Shown here: positions 1 through 9,929 of the stretch, in pieces
Position numbering within the stretch: position 1 is the first letter of the stretch
Layout of the letters: every line of letters starts with the position of its first letter
From: Nitrospirota bacterium
Lineage (GTDB): Bacteria > Nitrospirota > Thermodesulfovibrionia > Thermodesulfovibrionales > Magnetobacteriaceae
Assembly (NCBI GenBank): GCA_015233895.1
Contig: JADFXG010000012.1
Span: 27,259 to 91,258, forward strand
DNA length: 64,000 nt
Direction of reading: 5' to 3'
Notes under the pieces: generated by a model
What the model was told of the DNA's origin: nothing
Databases searched by the model: none
Seen by the model: only the letters and a program-made list of their open reading frames with translations
Program-made: the position numbers and the translations under genes

Positions 1-99
1 GACTTTTCTATACCTGTAAGCGTTAAAATAGAAACACAAACAAATGGATTCTACTTAAATGCTCCTATCCACACAAGAGATAAATTAAGAACTAAGTGA
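1..99 (+). CDS. C-terminal fragment of an unidentified protein
   Basis: The frame beginning at base 1 is open for 32 codons and stops with TGA at 97-99, 18 bp before pyrC. The visible tail (starting DFSIPVSVKIETQ, ending RDKLRTK) does not look like the C-terminus of PyrB, the usual pyrC neighbour. Its same-strand position suggests it may be the gene upstream of pyrC in one operon. The rest lies outside the window. A chance open frame of this length cannot be excluded. Confidence 0.35.
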   Translation, partial: DFSIPVSVKIETQTNGFYLNAPIHTRDKLRTK

Positions 100-117
100 C
101 AGCATAGGTAGAGAAAG

Positions 118-1422
118 ATGACAGATTATTTAATCAAAAACGGACACATCACTGACCCCTCACAGGGGATAGACGCTGTTGGCTGCGTATTAATCACAAA
201 CGGCAGAGTTGAAAAGGTGTCTGTTGGAGCAGATTCAATCAAGGTTGGCGATTCCAATATAACTGTGGTTGATGCGGCAGGACTGCATGTTTTCCCGGGG
301 TTTGTTGACATGCACGCTCATTTAAGAGAGCCTGGGTTTGAGTACAAAGAAACCATACGAACCGGCACACTTGCCGCAGCACGTGGCGGATTTACCTCTG
401 TCTGCCCAATGCCAAACACAAAGCCAGTAAACGATAACGAAACAGTGACGGAGTTTATCGTAAGAAAGGCAATGGTTGAGGGGTATTGCGATGTGTTTCC
501 AATTGGCGCTATCACAAAGGGACAGGAGGGCAAGGAGCTTGCCGAAATGGGTATGATGAAAACGGCCGGATGTGTTGCATTTTCAGATGACGGAAAACCT
601 GTTATGAACTCTCTTATAATGAGGAGGGCGCTTGAGTATTCTAAAGTGTTTTCCTGTCCTGTAATTTCCCATGCTGAGGATGCTCATTTATCCGAGGGCG
701 GGGTGATGAATGAGGGGTATTTGTCAACCATACTGGGGCTTAGAGGAATTCCAGCCGAGGCAGAGATTATCATGATTAAGCGTGATATTGATTTAGCGGC
801 TCTTACCGGAGGCAGACTGCATGTGGCACACGTCTCAACGGCAGGCGGAGTCAGAGCAATTCGAGAGGCTAAAAAAGACGGGATAAATGTCACTGCCGAG
901 ACCTGCCCGCATTATTTTAGTATAACGGAGGATGCTGTCTCAGGATACAATACCAACGGTAAGGTTAATCCTCCGCTTAGAACCCAACGCGATGTGGAGG
1001 CCGTAAGAGAGGGCCTAAGTGACGACACAATTGACACAATCGCAACCGACCATGCCCCTCATCACAGGGACGATAAGATGTGTGAGTTTGACAGGGCGGC
1101 ATTTGGGATTTCAGGCTTTGAAACGGCTTTTGCTCTAAGTATCAGACTGGTGCATGACGGAGTGTTGACGCTAAATAGATTAATACAAAAGATGACCAGT
1201 CAACCGGCACTTATATTAAACATAGATAAGGGCACCCTTCATGAGGGCAAAGACGGTGACGTTGTGGTGGTTGATATGGGGGCGGAATTTATAGTGGAAA
1301 GCGAACAGTTTTTATCAAAAGGTAAAAACACTCCCTTTTTAGGATGGCAACTTAAAGGGCAGCCGGTGTTAACTATAAATCGAGGCAGAGTCACTTATGA
1401 TAATATTTCGGAGAGACACTAA
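118..1422 (+). CDS. pyrC: Dihydroorotase (class I)
   Basis: Catalyses the reversible cyclisation of carbamoyl-aspartate to dihydroorotate, the third step of de novo pyrimidine synthesis, in the cytoplasm. The 434-residue length is typical of type I bacterial dihydroorotases of the amidohydrolase superfamily. The metal-binding HAH (H66, H68) sits in [19 protein letters not shown], followed by ETCPHYFS around residue 260 and the late ATDHAPH motif near 305, which carries the conserved metal-site Asp. The ATG at 118 is preceded by a purine-rich AGAGAAAG. Its stop TAA shares one base with the carA ATG, so the two are translationally coupled and link pyrimidine synthesis with carbamoyl phosphate supply. 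Confidence 0.97.
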   Translation: MTDYLIKNGHITDPSQGIDAVGCVLITNGRVEKVSVGADSIKVGDSNITVVDAAGLHVFPGFVDMHAHLREPGFEYKETIRTGTLAAARGGFTSVCPMPNTKPVNDNETVTEFIVRKAMVEGYCDVFPIGAITKGQEGKELAEMGMMKTAGCVAFSDDGKPVMNSLIMRRALEYSKVFSCPVISHAEDAHLSEGGVMNEGYLSTILGLRGIPAEAEIIMIKRDIDLAALTGGRLHVAHVSTAGGVRAIREAKKDGINVTAETCPHYFSITEDAVSGYNTNGKVNPPLRTQRDVEAVREGLSDDTIDTIATDHAPHHRDDKMCEFDRAAFGISGFETAFALSIRLVHDGVLTLNRLIQKMTSQPALILNIDKGTLHEGKDGDVVVVDMGAEFIVESEQFLSKGKNTPFLGWQLKGQPVLTINRGRVTYDNISERH

Positions 1423-2564
1423 TGCTAAAGGCAACGCTTGTGCTGTCGGATGGTTTGGTTTTTGAGGGTGAGAGTTTTGGCGCCTCAGGTGAGGCCGCAG
1501 GTGAGGTTGTGTTTAACACCTCAATGACCGGGTATCAGGAGATTCTTACCGACCCCTCATACACAGGACAAATTGTAGCCATGACATACACACAGATGGG
1601 TAACTACGGAGTTAATCCGGAGGATGTTGAATCCAAGGGCGGCCCAAAAGTTGAAGGTTTTATCGTAAAAGAGAATTTCGATTGCCACAGCAATTGGCGC
1701 TCTAAGGGCTCTCTTGACAGTTATTTAAAAGACCACGGCAAAGTAGGCATTCAGGGAATAGACACACGGGCACTCACCTCACACCTTAGAGACAACGGCT
1801 CTATGATGGGAATTATTGCAACAGGAGAGACTAACGCTAAGGATTTATTAAAAAAAATAAGAGCACATGCTGGAATTGCGGGTGTTGATCTGGTTAAGGA
1901 TGTGACTACCAAATCCGATTACAGCTGGAATGAAAAGCTGTGGGAATGGGGCAAGGAAAAACAACGCAGCAGGCATTTGTATCAGATAGTGGACAGGGCT
2001 AAACCCAAAGTTGTGGTCTATGATTTTGGCGTTAAATTTAACATACTACGGAATTTGTTTAATACAGGGTTTGACATAACAGTGGTACCGGCAAAAACAT
2101 CAGCCGAGGATGTGCTTGGCATGGAACCGGATGGAATTTTTTTAAGTAATGGCCCCGGTGACCCTGAGGCTGTAACATACGCCATTTCTAATGTAAGAAA
2201 ACTAATCGGCAAAAAGCCCATATTTGGTATATGTCTTGGACATCAGATAATTGGGCTTGCTTTAGGCGGAAAGACGTATAAACTTAAATTTGGCCACCAC
2301 GGCGGTAATCATCCGGTTAAAGACCTCGAAAGCGGAAAGGTGGAAATCACATCCCAAAACCACAACTACTGTGTTGACGTTGACTCCCTGAAGGGTAAAG
2401 TGGAACTTACTCACGTTAACCTCTACGACAACACGGCTGAGGGAATGCGGCATAACGAGTACCCGTTGTTTTCAGTACAGTACCACCCGGAGGCAGGCCC
2501 CGGGCCTAACGACTCTATGTATCTCTTCAGGCGCTTTATGGATATGGTTGAAAAAAATGTGTAA
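1422..2564 (+). CDS. carA: Carbamoyl-phosphate synthase small (glutaminase) subunit
   Basis: Hydrolyses glutamine and channels ammonia to CarB for carbamoyl phosphate synthesis, feeding pyrimidine and arginine pathways. The N-terminal CPSase small-chain domain starts [16 protein letters not shown] and contains the [16 protein letters not shown] block. The C-terminal half is a class I glutamine amidotransferase with the nucleophile Cys in FGICLGHQ and the His/Glu pair in [10 protein letters not shown]. Length (380 aa) is normal. The ATG overlaps the pyrC stop (TAATG). Its partner carB does not follow directly but lies 3.3 kb downstream on the same strand, separated by unrelated genes. Confidence 0.97.
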   Translation: MLKATLVLSDGLVFEGESFGASGEAAGEVVFNTSMTGYQEILTDPSYTGQIVAMTYTQMGNYGVNPEDVESKGGPKVEGFIVKENFDCHSNWRSKGSLDSYLKDHGKVGIQGIDTRALTSHLRDNGSMMGIIATGETNAKDLLKKIRAHAGIAGVDLVKDVTTKSDYSWNEKLWEWGKEKQRSRHLYQIVDRAKPKVVVYDFGVKFNILRNLFNTGFDITVVPAKTSAEDVLGMEPDGIFLSNGPGDPEAVTYAISNVRKLIGKKPIFGICLGHQIIGLALGGKTYKLKFGHHGGNHPVKDLESGKVEITSQNHNYCVDVDSLKGKVELTHVNLYDNTAEGMRHNEYPLFSVQYHPEAGPGPNDSMYLFRRFMDMVEKNV

Positions 2565-2591
2565 AGAAAACATTTACAGAAAAGGGATAGT

Positions 2592-2646
2592 CCACAGATG
2601 ACGCAGATGAACGCAGATAAAAAATATCAATCTGTGAAAATCTGCG
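2592..2646. repeat. Interspersed palindromic repeat, CAGATGACGCAGATGAACGCAG type
   Basis: Between carA and the Rieske gene there are two interleaved inverted repeats: CACAGAT (2593-2599) with ATCTGTG (2630-2636), and CGCAGAT (2612-2618) with ATCTGCG (2640-2646). The wording resembles a short interspersed sequence familiar from intergenic regions of many environmental bacterial genomes. Only one copy was seen in this window. It could form a hairpin in the carA transcript tail. Confidence 0.5.
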
Positions 2647-2685
2647 AATAAAGAATTCTTTAAAAACACTTGGTTAATATATGCT

Positions 2686-3039
2686 ATGGAGGATAAAAAT
2701 TTGATACGAGTGAGTGTTGATAAATTAGAGAAAAACGGCATGATGGGAGTTGAAGAGGGTGGCAACAACGTGCTTTTAATAAAAGTTGGTAGTGACTATT
2801 TTGCTTTGGGAGACATATGTCCGCACAAAAAGTGCAGACTTCATACAGGCACATTAAAAGGCACTCAGGTAATATGTCCATGTCACGGAGCGACTTTTGA
2901 CGTAACCACGGGGAAACTTCAGGCCTGGTATAAGATTTTTCCCCCATTTTTAATAAAACTCATCGCTAAAATCGGCATTATGAACGTAAAGACATATAAG
3001 TGCACAGTCAGTGGCGATGAGGTTTTAATTGAAACGTGA
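2686..3039 (+). CDS. Rieske-type [2Fe-2S] ferredoxin-like protein
   Basis: A small (117 aa) electron-carrier candidate with both Rieske cluster motifs: CPH (with an extra Cys two residues on, CPHKKC) and CPCHGATFD, matching the C-X-H...C-X2-H ligand pattern. No signal peptide, so probably cytoplasmic. Unusually, where most ferredoxins of this family have a short Pro-rich loop after the second motif, this protein carries a hydrophobic stretch, WYKIFPPFLIKLIAKIGIMN. The start is uncertain: ATG 2686 has no clear ribosome site, whereas in-frame TTG 2701 is preceded at 8 nt by GGAGG (2688-2692), which lies inside the first codons of the longer form. A redox partner is not identifiable here. Confidence 0.8.
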   Translation: MEDKNLIRVSVDKLEKNGMMGVEEGGNNVLLIKVGSDYFALGDICPHKKCRLHTGTLKGTQVICPCHGATFDVTTGKLQAWYKIFPPFLIKLIAKIGIMNVKTYKCTVSGDEVLIET

Positions 3040-3123
3040 AGGAAAACTTGGGGAAATAGAGGTTATTAAAATGATAAGTATCCTGGCAAGCTGTTACTTG
3101 ATGAGAAGGCATAGGTCTAAATT

Positions 3124-4044
3124 ATGATTCCTGATTTCCAGACATTGATGCTTCCGATACTTTGTTTTTGTAAAGACCGAAAGGAACATAGAACAAGTGA
3201 GATAGTAGATTCTATTGCAAAGGAATTTAGTTTATCTGATGATGAGTTAAATGACAGATATTCAAGTGGTCAAAAAATTCTATACAATAGAATTGGTTGG
3301 GCTGTGAACTATTTAAAAAAGGCATTATTAATAGAATCGAAAGGTCGTGGAGTAATAAAAATACTTGAGCGGGGATTGGATGCGCTAGGGCAAAATCCAG
3401 CTAAAATAAATTTGCCTTTTCTCAAAAAATATCCAGAGTTTTCTCTATTATTAAAGGGTATAGCTGATGATAAAAAGTCTGCAACGGTAGAGAAAAATGA
3501 TAATGCAGAGTTTGAAGAAACAACCCCTGAGGAAATGATAGAGGACGGATATAAAAAGATTAGAAACGCACTGTCTGACGAGCTGCTTGATAAAGTTAAA
3601 GTATGTTCACCTAGTTTTTTTGAGATGTTGGTAGTTGATCTCCTTGTAAAAATGGGATATGGCGGCTCAAATAAAGAAGCTGGCAGGGCTGTCGGTAGAA
3701 CGGGTGATGATGGAATAGATGGGATAATAAAGGAAGATCATTTAGGTCTGGACGTAATATATATACAGGCAAAAAGATGGGATAAAGTGTCTGTTAGTGT
3801 GTCGGAGGTCAGAAGTTTTGCCGGAGCTATGCTTCAAAAAGGTGCTAAAAAAGGAGTGTTCATAACAACTTCAAAATTCACGTCAGATGCTCTGTCTTAT
3901 ATTGAAAAATTGGGTGATACAAAACTAATATTGATAGATGGAGAAAAATTAACGGAACTAATGATGAATTTCAATGTTGGAGTAAAACTTTCAAGCTCCT
4001 ACGAGCTTAAAAAAATTGATTCAGACTACTTTTCTGAGGATTAA
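3124..4044 (+). CDS. mrr: Mrr-like restriction endonuclease
   Basis: A 306-residue protein with the architecture of Mrr, a type IV, modification-dependent restriction enzyme. The N-terminal ~95 residues resemble the Mrr winged-helix domain (NRIGWAVNYLKKALLI). The C-terminal half carries the PD-(D/E)XK-type core: FFEMLVVDLL, then TGDDGIDGIIKED (D199), then IYIQAKRW (Q215, K217), matching the Mrr pattern of Asp plus QAK. No methyltransferase is adjacent, as expected for type IV enzymes. It sits just before hicBA in the cassette between carA and carB and looks more A+T rich by eye than carA and carB, consistent with acquisition as a defence module. The ribosome site before ATG 3124 is weak. Confidence 0.88.
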   Translation: MIPDFQTLMLPILCFCKDRKEHRTSEIVDSIAKEFSLSDDELNDRYSSGQKILYNRIGWAVNYLKKALLIESKGRGVIKILERGLDALGQNPAKINLPFLKKYPEFSLLLKGIADDKKSATVEKNDNAEFEETTPEEMIEDGYKKIRNALSDELLDKVKVCSPSFFEMLVVDLLVKMGYGGSNKEAGRAVGRTGDDGIDGIIKEDHLGLDVIYIQAKRWDKVSVSVSEVRSFAGAMLQKGAKKGVFITTSKFTSDALSYIEKLGDTKLILIDGEKLTELMMNFNVGVKLSSSYELKKIDSDYFSED

Positions 4045-4143
4045 GTTGTATGAAAAAAAGGCGAACCGATCAGGCTGTAGAAATGACATCCGGAATAAAC
4101 ACATTTAATTTGCATGTCAGTAGTCAATGAAGAACTGCGTTAC

Positions 4144-4362
4144 TTAAAGCAATTCTAAAAACTCGTTGACGGTAAGTCCGGCCTGTCTTATAATTGCTCT
4201 TAATGTTCCTCTGTCTAACGTTGCATGGTCAGGCACTACTATTAGTGAATAAGGATTATCTCTTGCAAGTATTATATGGCTGCTATGCTGTCTTTTAAAT
4301 ATAAACCCTGTTTTTGCAAGAGCTTTAACGCATTCACTGCCTGAAACAACAGGCAATTTCAT
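4144..4362 (-). CDS. hicA: HicA-family mRNA interferase toxin
   Basis: A 72-residue protein of the HicA/YcfA family, which folds as a double-stranded-RNA-binding-like domain and cleaves mRNA. Visible features are the N-terminal VSGSECVKALAKTGF helix, the catalytic-region His in QHSSHIIL (H29; the usual Gly-Ser-His is Ser-Ser-His here) and the C-terminal RAIIRQAGLTVNEFLEL helix. It follows hicB with a 4-bp overlap (4359-4362) on the minus strand. Antitoxin-first order is common in hic modules. The catalytic His is present, so the toxin is probably functional. Confidence 0.9.
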   Translation of the reverse strand: MKLPVVSGSECVKALAKTGFIFKRQHSSHIILARDNPYSLIVVPDHATLDRGTLRAIIRQAGLTVNEFLELL

Positions 4363-4559
4363 ACCGTTACTAATTCCAGATTATCCTCCGGTACTGAGTG
4401 CCCATCCTCGGTTAATGTCTCAATATACAGTATTATGGCTTCTTTGATATTTTCAAGCGCTTCAGTTCTTGTAATCCCCTGGCTTATACATCCCGGCAGA
4501 GACGGACACTGCGCGACCCAATATCCATCCTCTCCGGGATAAATTATTACACGTCTCAT
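4359..4559 (-). CDS. hicB: HicB-family antitoxin
   Basis: A 66-residue antitoxin with the degenerate RNase-H-like HicB fold: MRRVIIYPGEDGYWVAQCP, then SLPGCISQGITRTEALENIKEAI. It is a short HicB without a clear C-terminal DNA-binding helix-turn-helix, so autoregulation may depend on the HicAB complex or another factor. A strong GGAGG precedes the ATG at 4559. The pair is transcribed against the flanking genes and is expected to be its own operon. Confidence 0.9.
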   Translation of the reverse strand: MRRVIIYPGEDGYWVAQCPSLPGCISQGITRTEALENIKEAIILYIETLTEDGHSVPEDNLELVTV

Positions 4560-4580
4560 CTTTGTCCTCCTGTTTAACTA

Positions 4581-4610
4581 ATAATATCAAGTGTTGGAAT
4601 TTTTTTGCAA
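4581..4610 (-). promoter_or_regulatory. Candidate sigma70-type promoter of hicBA
   Basis: On the minus strand, TTGCAA (4605-4610) and TATTAT (4581-4586) are separated by 18 nt and lie just upstream of the hicB ribosome site and ATG. Spacing is within the normal range; each hexamer departs from consensus by one base. Confidence 0.45.
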
Positions 4611-4690
4611 CCACATCTAACCTGACGGCACAATCTCTTGCATATTGACTAGTTAAAAAACGCAGCCGTGTTGCTGGCAATATACGATAT

Positions 4691-5149
4691 ATGTTACAAT
4701 CAATCATGAAGAGCGTAGCGATAGCCGTATTTGTGTTGTTTTGTCTGTCAACCGTTGCTTTTTCAGCAGATTCATCATTTACGCAGTCGGACAGGGATCG
4801 CTTGATTCGCCTTGAAGAGGGGCTGAAGGCTACAAACCAAAAGATTGACGATGGGCTGAAAGCTACAAACCAAAGGATTGACGATTTGAAAGCTGATATG
4901 AATAGAAAGTTTGACCAGATGACAACTTTCATGCTTTGGGGCTTTGGAATACTGTTTGGACTATTTTTTAGTGGCATGGGATTTTTAATGGGATTTGTAC
5001 TATGGGACAGACGTACTGCACTTGCTCCCGCCGTACGAAAAACTAAAGAACTCGAGGAACGGGCTGAATTGCTTGAAAAAGCCCTTAAAGAAGTATCCAT
5101 CAAAAACCCTGACATCAAAGAGGCTCTTAAACACGTCGGGCTATTATAA
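4691..5149 (+). CDS. Secreted or membrane coiled-coil protein of unknown function
   Basis: Not recognised as a named family. The N-terminus is a signal-peptide-like segment (KSVAIAVFVLFCLSTVAFSA), followed by a hydrophilic coiled-coil stretch with a near-exact tandem unit (GLKATNQKIDD / GLKATNQRIDD), a transmembrane helix (FMLWGFGILFGLFFSGMGFL) and a short charged tail. The organisation resembles small bacterial proteins with a coiled coil before a single membrane anchor. ATG 4691 and in-frame ATG 4706 are both possible; the second fits the signal peptide better. The alternative frame across its 3' half is open but has no protein-like composition. Confidence 0.65.
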   Translation: MLQSIMKSVAIAVFVLFCLSTVAFSADSSFTQSDRDRLIRLEEGLKATNQKIDDGLKATNQRIDDLKADMNRKFDQMTTFMLWGFGILFGLFFSGMGFLMGFVLWDRRTALAPAVRKTKELEERAELLEKALKEVSIKNPDIKEALKHVGLL

Positions 5150-5171
5150 TGAGAACATAGTTTTACCAGCA

Positions 5172-5822
5172 ATGGGGGGTACTGTCTCAGTTTTAAAAGA
5201 TAATAGTAATAGTGGACACAACTATGACATATACTATGAAGGCAATTGTCTGCTTCTAATCTCAAAATCTTTTAAGTCGGAAAAGACGAGTGTGCTGCAT
5301 GTGGGGATATTTAACGCTGAAATGTCAGCAGCATTTGTTTCAGGAGGGGTTGCGCTGTTATATGTGTTTATCGTATACAGAGTCAGCGTTTTGACAATTA
5401 GCCACTACGTTATAGCTTTAGTGCTTGCAATTACCTCATTTCCACTATCAAGAATTCTACTTTTTAAAGAGCCGGCTCTTGAGCTGTTAATAGATAAAGA
5501 CGTTGGACTAATAAAGTTAACTAAAAACGGGACATTTAGAACCAATGTTTTTGAAAGGCCATTAAGTGATATTAAGGATGTTATAGTTAAACACACAGAG
5601 TTTAAGATGTCTAACCCTGACGGGGTTGAGTTTGTAAAGAAAATTGCTCTTGGCCATGGGACAGTCATCCCGGGCTTTGGGCTTTCCGAACATATTTATA
5701 CTGTTGAGTGTATTTTCAAAAACACTTCTGACTTGGCAGAAAACATAATAATATACAGCAGTAAAACCAAAGAAGAGTCTCAGGAATTAGCGGATAACGT
5801 GTTGCATTATATAAAAACATAA
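5172..5822 (+). CDS. Two-helix membrane protein of unknown function
   Basis: A ~216-residue protein beginning MGGTVSVLKD. I chose ATG 5172, after the previous gene stops, because the longer open frame back to 4995 only overlaps that gene. Two neighbouring hydrophobic segments (SAAFVSGGVALLYVFIVYRV and HYVIALVLAITSFPLSRILL) are followed by a soluble domain of about 130 residues (ELLIDKDVGLIKLTKN ... IIIYSSKTKEESQELADNVL), a layout reminiscent of small PH-like or DUF membrane proteins. No function is assigned. No strong ribosome site is visible. It ends 15 bp before carB and is probably co-transcribed with it. Confidence 0.6.
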   Translation: MGGTVSVLKDNSNSGHNYDIYYEGNCLLLISKSFKSEKTSVLHVGIFNAEMSAAFVSGGVALLYVFIVYRVSVLTISHYVIALVLAITSFPLSRILLFKEPALELLIDKDVGLIKLTKNGTFRTNVFERPLSDIKDVIVKHTEFKMSNPDGVEFVKKIALGHGTVIPGFGLSEHIYTVECIFKNTSDLAENIIIYSSKTKEESQELADNVLHYIKT

Positions 5823-5837
5823 ACCAAGAGGAAGAAA

Positions 5838-8800
5838 GTGCCAAAAAGAGGCGACATTAAAAAAATTCTAATAATAGGCTCCGGGCCTATAATAATCGGC
5901 CAGGCTTGTGAGTTTGATTATTCGGGTACTCAGGCGTGTAAGGCGCTGAGAGAAGAGGGGTATGAGGTAATTTTAGTAAACTCCAACCCTGCAACTATAA
6001 TGACTGACCCCGATATGGCCGATGTGACCTACATTGAGCCGCTTACCAGTGAAATCCTTGAGATGATAATCGAAAAGGAACGCCCCGATGCCCTGTTGCC
6101 AACTATGGGCGGGCAGACAGCCCTTAATCTCACCGTGGAATTATGTGAGCTTGGTGTGGTGGACAAATACGGTATAAAGCTGATAGGGGCCGGGCTGGAT
6201 GCAATAGTAAAGGCTGAAAACAGAGAGCAGTTTAAGCATTCTATGGAGCGAATCGGGCTTGAGATTCCCCGAAGTGTCGCTGTAACTACGGTTGAAGAGG
6301 GAATGAGGGCGGTTGAGTACGTAAGGTTTCCGGCTATTTTGCGGCCTGCCTTTACACTGGGCGGCACCGGAGGAGGGGTTGCCTATAATCTTGAAGAGTA
6401 CGGTGCGCTTCTTAAAAATGCGCTTGATCTCAGTCCTGTCACTCAGGTGCTCATAGAGGAATCGGTCATAGGCTGGAAAGAGTATGAGCTTGAAGTGATG
6501 AGAGATAATGCCGACAATGTGGTTATAATCTGCTCAATAGAAAACTTAGACCCTATGGGGGTACACACCGGGGATTCTATAACGGTGGCTCCGGTTCAGA
6601 CCCTTACCGACAAAGAGTATCAGAGGATGAGAGACGCTTCAATCGCTATTATCAGAGAAATTGGGGTTGATACCGGAGGGAGCAATATTCAGTTTGCACT
6701 AAGTCCGGAAACAGGCAGAATGCTTGTCATTGAAATGAATCCGAGAGTGTCAAGAAGCTCGGCGTTGGCAAGCAAAGCAACCGGATTTCCGATAGCCAAA
6801 ATAGCCGCTAAACTTGCCGTAGGATTACGGCTTGATGAAATCCCAAACGATATAACCCGTGAAACTCCGGCCTCTTTTGAGCCAACCATAGATTATGTGG
6901 TAACAAAGATTCCTCGTTTTGCGTTTGAAAAATTTCCGGAGGCAGAGCCCATTCTAACCGTCGCCATGAAGTCTGTGGGTGAGGTTATGGCTATAGGGAG
7001 AACTTTTAAGGAATCACTTCAAAAAGCGATGCGAAGCCTTGAAGCAGACACATACGGCTTTGAAAAGCCCGATGAAACTTTAAACGAAAAGGCTCTGATG
7101 TTAAAACTCAAAGTGCCAAACTCAGAAAGACTCTGGTTTATTGGTGAAGCCCTAAGAAGGGGTTATACGGTTGATGCCATAAACTCAGTGACCAAAATGG
7201 ATCCCTGGTTTTTAAACAATATTAAGGAAATTATTGATTTTGAAAAACAACTATCCGACATAGCTTTAAACGGCAAGAATCTGTCAGATATAGATTCCGG
7301 GCTGCTTAGAAAAGCAAAAGAGTTTGGGTTTTCAGACCGGCGGCTTTCAGAGCTTCTAAAAACCGATGAGGACACAGTCAGAGCATTAAGAAAACTCAGA
7401 GGAATTATACCGGTATATAAAATCGTTGACACCTGCGGGGCAGAATTTAAGGCACGCACCCCATACCTGTATTCAACGTATGAAAGGCCGTTTTACAAAA
7501 TAACCGAGGATGGCGCAGGTAAGGCAGAAGTAAACGCCGTATCGGCCTGTGAGGCTAACCCAACTGATCGGAAAAAGATAGTGATTCTTGGCTCAGGCCC
7601 AAACAGGATAGGGCAGGGGATAGAGTTTGACTACTGCTGCGTACAGGCGGTTTATGCCCTTAAGGAGCTTGGGTATGAAACCATAATGATAAACTGTAAC
7701 CCGGAAACTGTTAGCACCGACTATGACACCTCGGACAGGCTGTACTTTGAGCCTCTTACTATTGAAGATGTGCTTTCAATTATAGACGTTGAAAAACCTG
7801 AAGGAGTGATAGTGCAGTTTGGCGGGCAGACGCCGCTTAAACTTGCCGTGCCGCTTGAAAGAGCTGGAGTCAGGGTGCTTGGCACATCTCCCGATGCTAT
7901 TGACAGGGCTGAAGACAGGGCCAGATTCAAAGACCTTCTCCATAAGTTAAATTTGAAACAACCACTTAGCGGCATAGCACGCTCTGTTGAAGAGGCGGTA
8001 AAGACGGCAGATGGGATTGGTTATCCGGTTATGTTAAGGCCCTCGTATGTATTAGGGGGACGCGCCATGGAAATTGTCTATGACAGCGAGTCGTTATATG
8101 ATTACATGGGGCGTGCCGTTAAGGTGTCTCATGAAAAACCGGTGTTAGTGGATAAGTACCTGGAGGATGCCATAGAGGTTGATGTGGATGCCATATCGGA
8201 TGGCACCAAAGTCATAATAGGCGGAGTCATGGAACACATTGAGGAGGCTGGAATTCACTCAGGAGATTCGGCCTGTTCACTACCACCATACTCCCTGCAC
8301 CCCCGCATAGTGAACGAAATAAAGGAGCAGACGAAAGCGCTGGCTCTTGAGCTTCGCGTTATAGGGCTGATGAACGTACAGTTTGCCGTAAAAGAGGGTG
8401 AGATATACATTTTGGAGGTTAACCCCAGAGCCAGCCGCACGGTGCCATTTGTCAGTAAGGCCACAGGGGTATCAATCGCCAAAATTGCGGCAAAGATAAT
8501 GGCCGGCAGAACTCTTGATGAGTTGGGTGTCACAAAGGAGCCGGTAATTAAACACATTGCGGTAAAGGAATCAGTGTTGCCATTTGGGAGGTTTCCCGGA
8601 GTTGATACAATACTTGGACCTGAGATGAAATCAACCGGTGAGGTTATGGGAATAGACGTGGATTTTGGTCTGGCCTATGCTAAAGCTCAGGCCTCGGCCT
8701 ATAACAGGATTCCGATGGCGGGTAAGATTTTTATAAGTGTGCGGGATAAGGACAAGCACTCATGCGTGGAAATAGCGCGCACCTTCATTAAAAACGGTTT

Positions 8801-9131
8801 TACAATTGCTGCAACAAAAGGCACTACGGAATTTCTGATGGGGCAGGGGATTGAGGCTGAGCCGGTTAATAAAGTAAATGAGGGACTGAGGCCTCACATT
8901 GTTGATTTAATAAAAAGCAAAGAAATCAGCTTCATAATCAACACAATATCAGATTCCAAATCTAAACAAGACTCCCAATCAATAAGAACATCAGCACTCA
9001 CCTATAAGATTCCCTACGCAACTACGATTTCTGCGGCAAGGGCTGTCGCAAATGCTGTGGAAATGTTAAAATCAAACAAGGTGGGGATTAAATCTATTCA
9101 GGAATACCACAGGACGGCATCAGGGCTATGA
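5838..9131 (+). CDS. carB: Carbamoyl-phosphate synthase large subunit
   Basis: Makes carbamoyl phosphate from bicarbonate, two ATP and ammonia supplied by CarA. The 1097-residue protein shows the classical duplicated plan: the first half starts [20 protein letters not shown] with its ATP-grasp domain, the second half repeats with [20 protein letters not shown], and a C-terminal methylglyoxal-synthase-like allosteric domain follows ([29 protein letters not shown]). Translation starts at GTG 5838 behind AGAGGAAG. The gene is complete and not damaged by the insertion of other genes between it and carA. Confidence 0.97.
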   Translation: MPKRGDIKKILIIGSGPIIIGQACEFDYSGTQACKALREEGYEVILVNSNPATIMTDPDMADVTYIEPLTSEILEMIIEKERPDALLPTMGGQTALNLTVELCELGVVDKYGIKLIGAGLDAIVKAENREQFKHSMERIGLEIPRSVAVTTVEEGMRAVEYVRFPAILRPAFTLGGTGGGVAYNLEEYGALLKNALDLSPVTQVLIEESVIGWKEYELEVMRDNADNVVIICSIENLDPMGVHTGDSITVAPVQTLTDKEYQRMRDASIAIIREIGVDTGGSNIQFALSPETGRMLVIEMNPRVSRSSALASKATGFPIAKIAAKLAVGLRLDEIPNDITRETPASFEPTIDYVVTKIPRFAFEKFPEAEPILTVAMKSVGEVMAIGRTFKESLQKAMRSLEADTYGFEKPDETLNEKALMLKLKVPNSERLWFIGEALRRGYTVDAINSVTKMDPWFLNNIKEIIDFEKQLSDIALNGKNLSDIDSGLLRKAKEFGFSDRRLSELLKTDEDTVRALRKLRGIIPVYKIVDTCGAEFKARTPYLYSTYERPFYKITEDGAGKAEVNAVSACEANPTDRKKIVILGSGPNRIGQGIEFDYCCVQAVYALKELGYETIMINCNPETVSTDYDTSDRLYFEPLTIEDVLSIIDVEKPEGVIVQFGGQTPLKLAVPLERAGVRVLGTSPDAIDRAEDRARFKDLLHKLNLKQPLSGIARSVEEAVKTADGIGYPVMLRPSYVLGGRAMEIVYDSESLYDYMGRAVKVSHEKPVLVDKYLEDAIEVDVDAISDGTKVIIGGVMEHIEEAGIHSGDSACSLPPYSLHPRIVNEIKEQTKALALELRVIGLMNVQFAVKEGEIYILEVNPRASRTVPFVSKATGVSIAKIAAKIMAGRTLDELGVTKEPVIKHIAVKESVLPFGRFPGVDTILGPEMKSTGEVMGIDVDFGLAYAKAQASAYNRIPMAGKIFISVRDKDKHSCVEIARTFIKNGFTIAATKGTTEFLMGQGIEAEPVNKVNEGLRPHIVDLIKSKEISFIINTISDSKSKQDSQSIRTSALTYKIPYATTISAARAVANAVEMLKSNKVGIKSIQEYHRTASGL

Positions 9132-9199
9132 AAGACTTTTTTATAAACAAAGACAAACAACGGGTATCGTTGGTATGTTAAAGGAGACAGGAAAGACTT

Positions 9200-9499
9200 A
9201 TGACGGAAACAAAGGTAAAAGTGACTGAAGCACCGGAGTGCCCCTACTGCGGACATAAGATGAGCAAGATGGAACCACCCACGTTTAATTTAAGTGACGG
9301 TCTTGGGTGGTGTACCCCGTTTTTGTATGTATGTTTTAATGATGAGTGCAGCTTTTACATAAATGGATGGGAACATATAAAGGTAAACTACGGAAAGACT
9401 GCCTCCTACAGGTGTATGATTTATCCGGATAGTGGAAACAAGGATGCCATATGCGTTTACACCCCAGATGGACTGAAAGGGCAGATTTTAGAGGATTAA
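9200..9499 (+). CDS. Small zinc-ribbon protein
   Basis: A 99-residue soluble protein with C14-X2-C17 (ECPYCGHKM) and a second set of cysteines C38, C45 and C50 (WCTP, VCFNDEC), suggesting one structural zinc site. The rest is a small alpha/beta domain with aromatic residues (FYINGWEHIKVNYGK, SYRCMIYPDSGNKDA). I do not recognise a characterised family, although similar short zinc-ribbon proteins are common in anaerobic bacteria. It follows carB by 68 bp on the same strand with a GGAGA about 13 nt upstream, and may be a distal member of that operon. Confidence 0.7.
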   Translation: MTETKVKVTEAPECPYCGHKMSKMEPPTFNLSDGLGWCTPFLYVCFNDECSFYINGWEHIKVNYGKTASYRCMIYPDSGNKDAICVYTPDGLKGQILED

Positions 9500-9627
9500 C
9501 GAGTGGACAGAGGATTGTATCAGGCCGATATAATGAAATGATGTAACAACATAGTTAACAAAACTATTGTTTTATGTTAATATAGCCGGAAAGTTTAAAG
9601 CAAATACCAAAAAAAAAGGAGTTAGCA

Positions 9628-9825
9628 ATGCCTATATATGAATATATATGTGAGGACTGTAAGAAGCTTTTTTCAGTGTTTCAGAAGATGGGTGAAACTG
9701 ATGCCGTTTGCACCTTGTGTAATTCTAAAAACGTGAAAAAACAATTTTCTACCTTTAGTTGTGCGGACAGTTCATCAGATTTCTCTAATAATCCCATGCC
9801 CTCAGGCGGTTTTGGCGGCTCATGA
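9628..9825 (+). CDS. FmdB-family zinc ribbon protein
   Basis: A 65-residue member of the FmdB/putative regulatory protein family (MPIYEYICEDC start). The zinc ribbon is C8-X2-C11 and C28-X2-C31, followed by a low-complexity Ser/Gly tail (SSDFSNNPMPSGGFGG) typical of the family. Members were named after formamidase gene clusters, but a general function is not established. AAAGGAG lies 8 nt before the ATG. It appears monocistronic. Confidence 0.88.
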   Translation: MPIYEYICEDCKKLFSVFQKMGETDAVCTLCNSKNVKKQFSTFSCADSSSDFSNNPMPSGGFGGS

Positions 9826-9837
9826 GGTGTTTCCTCC

Positions 9838-9903
9838 TGTTAAACCGTGTGTTTAACAATATTAAAATTTGACATATCTTTCCGGTAGTTTTTTGTGCCG
9901 GAA
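9838..9903. other. Two inverted repeats between fmdB and the receiver gene
   Basis: TGTTAAA-7 nt-TTTAACA (9838-9858) lies 13 bp after the FmdB stop, and TTCCGG-12 nt-CCGGAA (9880-9903) follows. The first may serve as a weak transcription terminator, though no clear T-run follows. The second sits 27 bp before the receiver gene and could be an operator. Neither is assigned with certainty. Confidence 0.3.
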
Positions 9904-9929
9904 CACAGGGTAAAGAGTGAAAATGGCTG

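Noticed and set aside
4995..5171. N-terminal extension of the second membrane protein gene
   Set aside because: It lies entirely over the 3' end of the preceding gene in another frame, and its composition is not protein-like; ATG 5172 is preferred.
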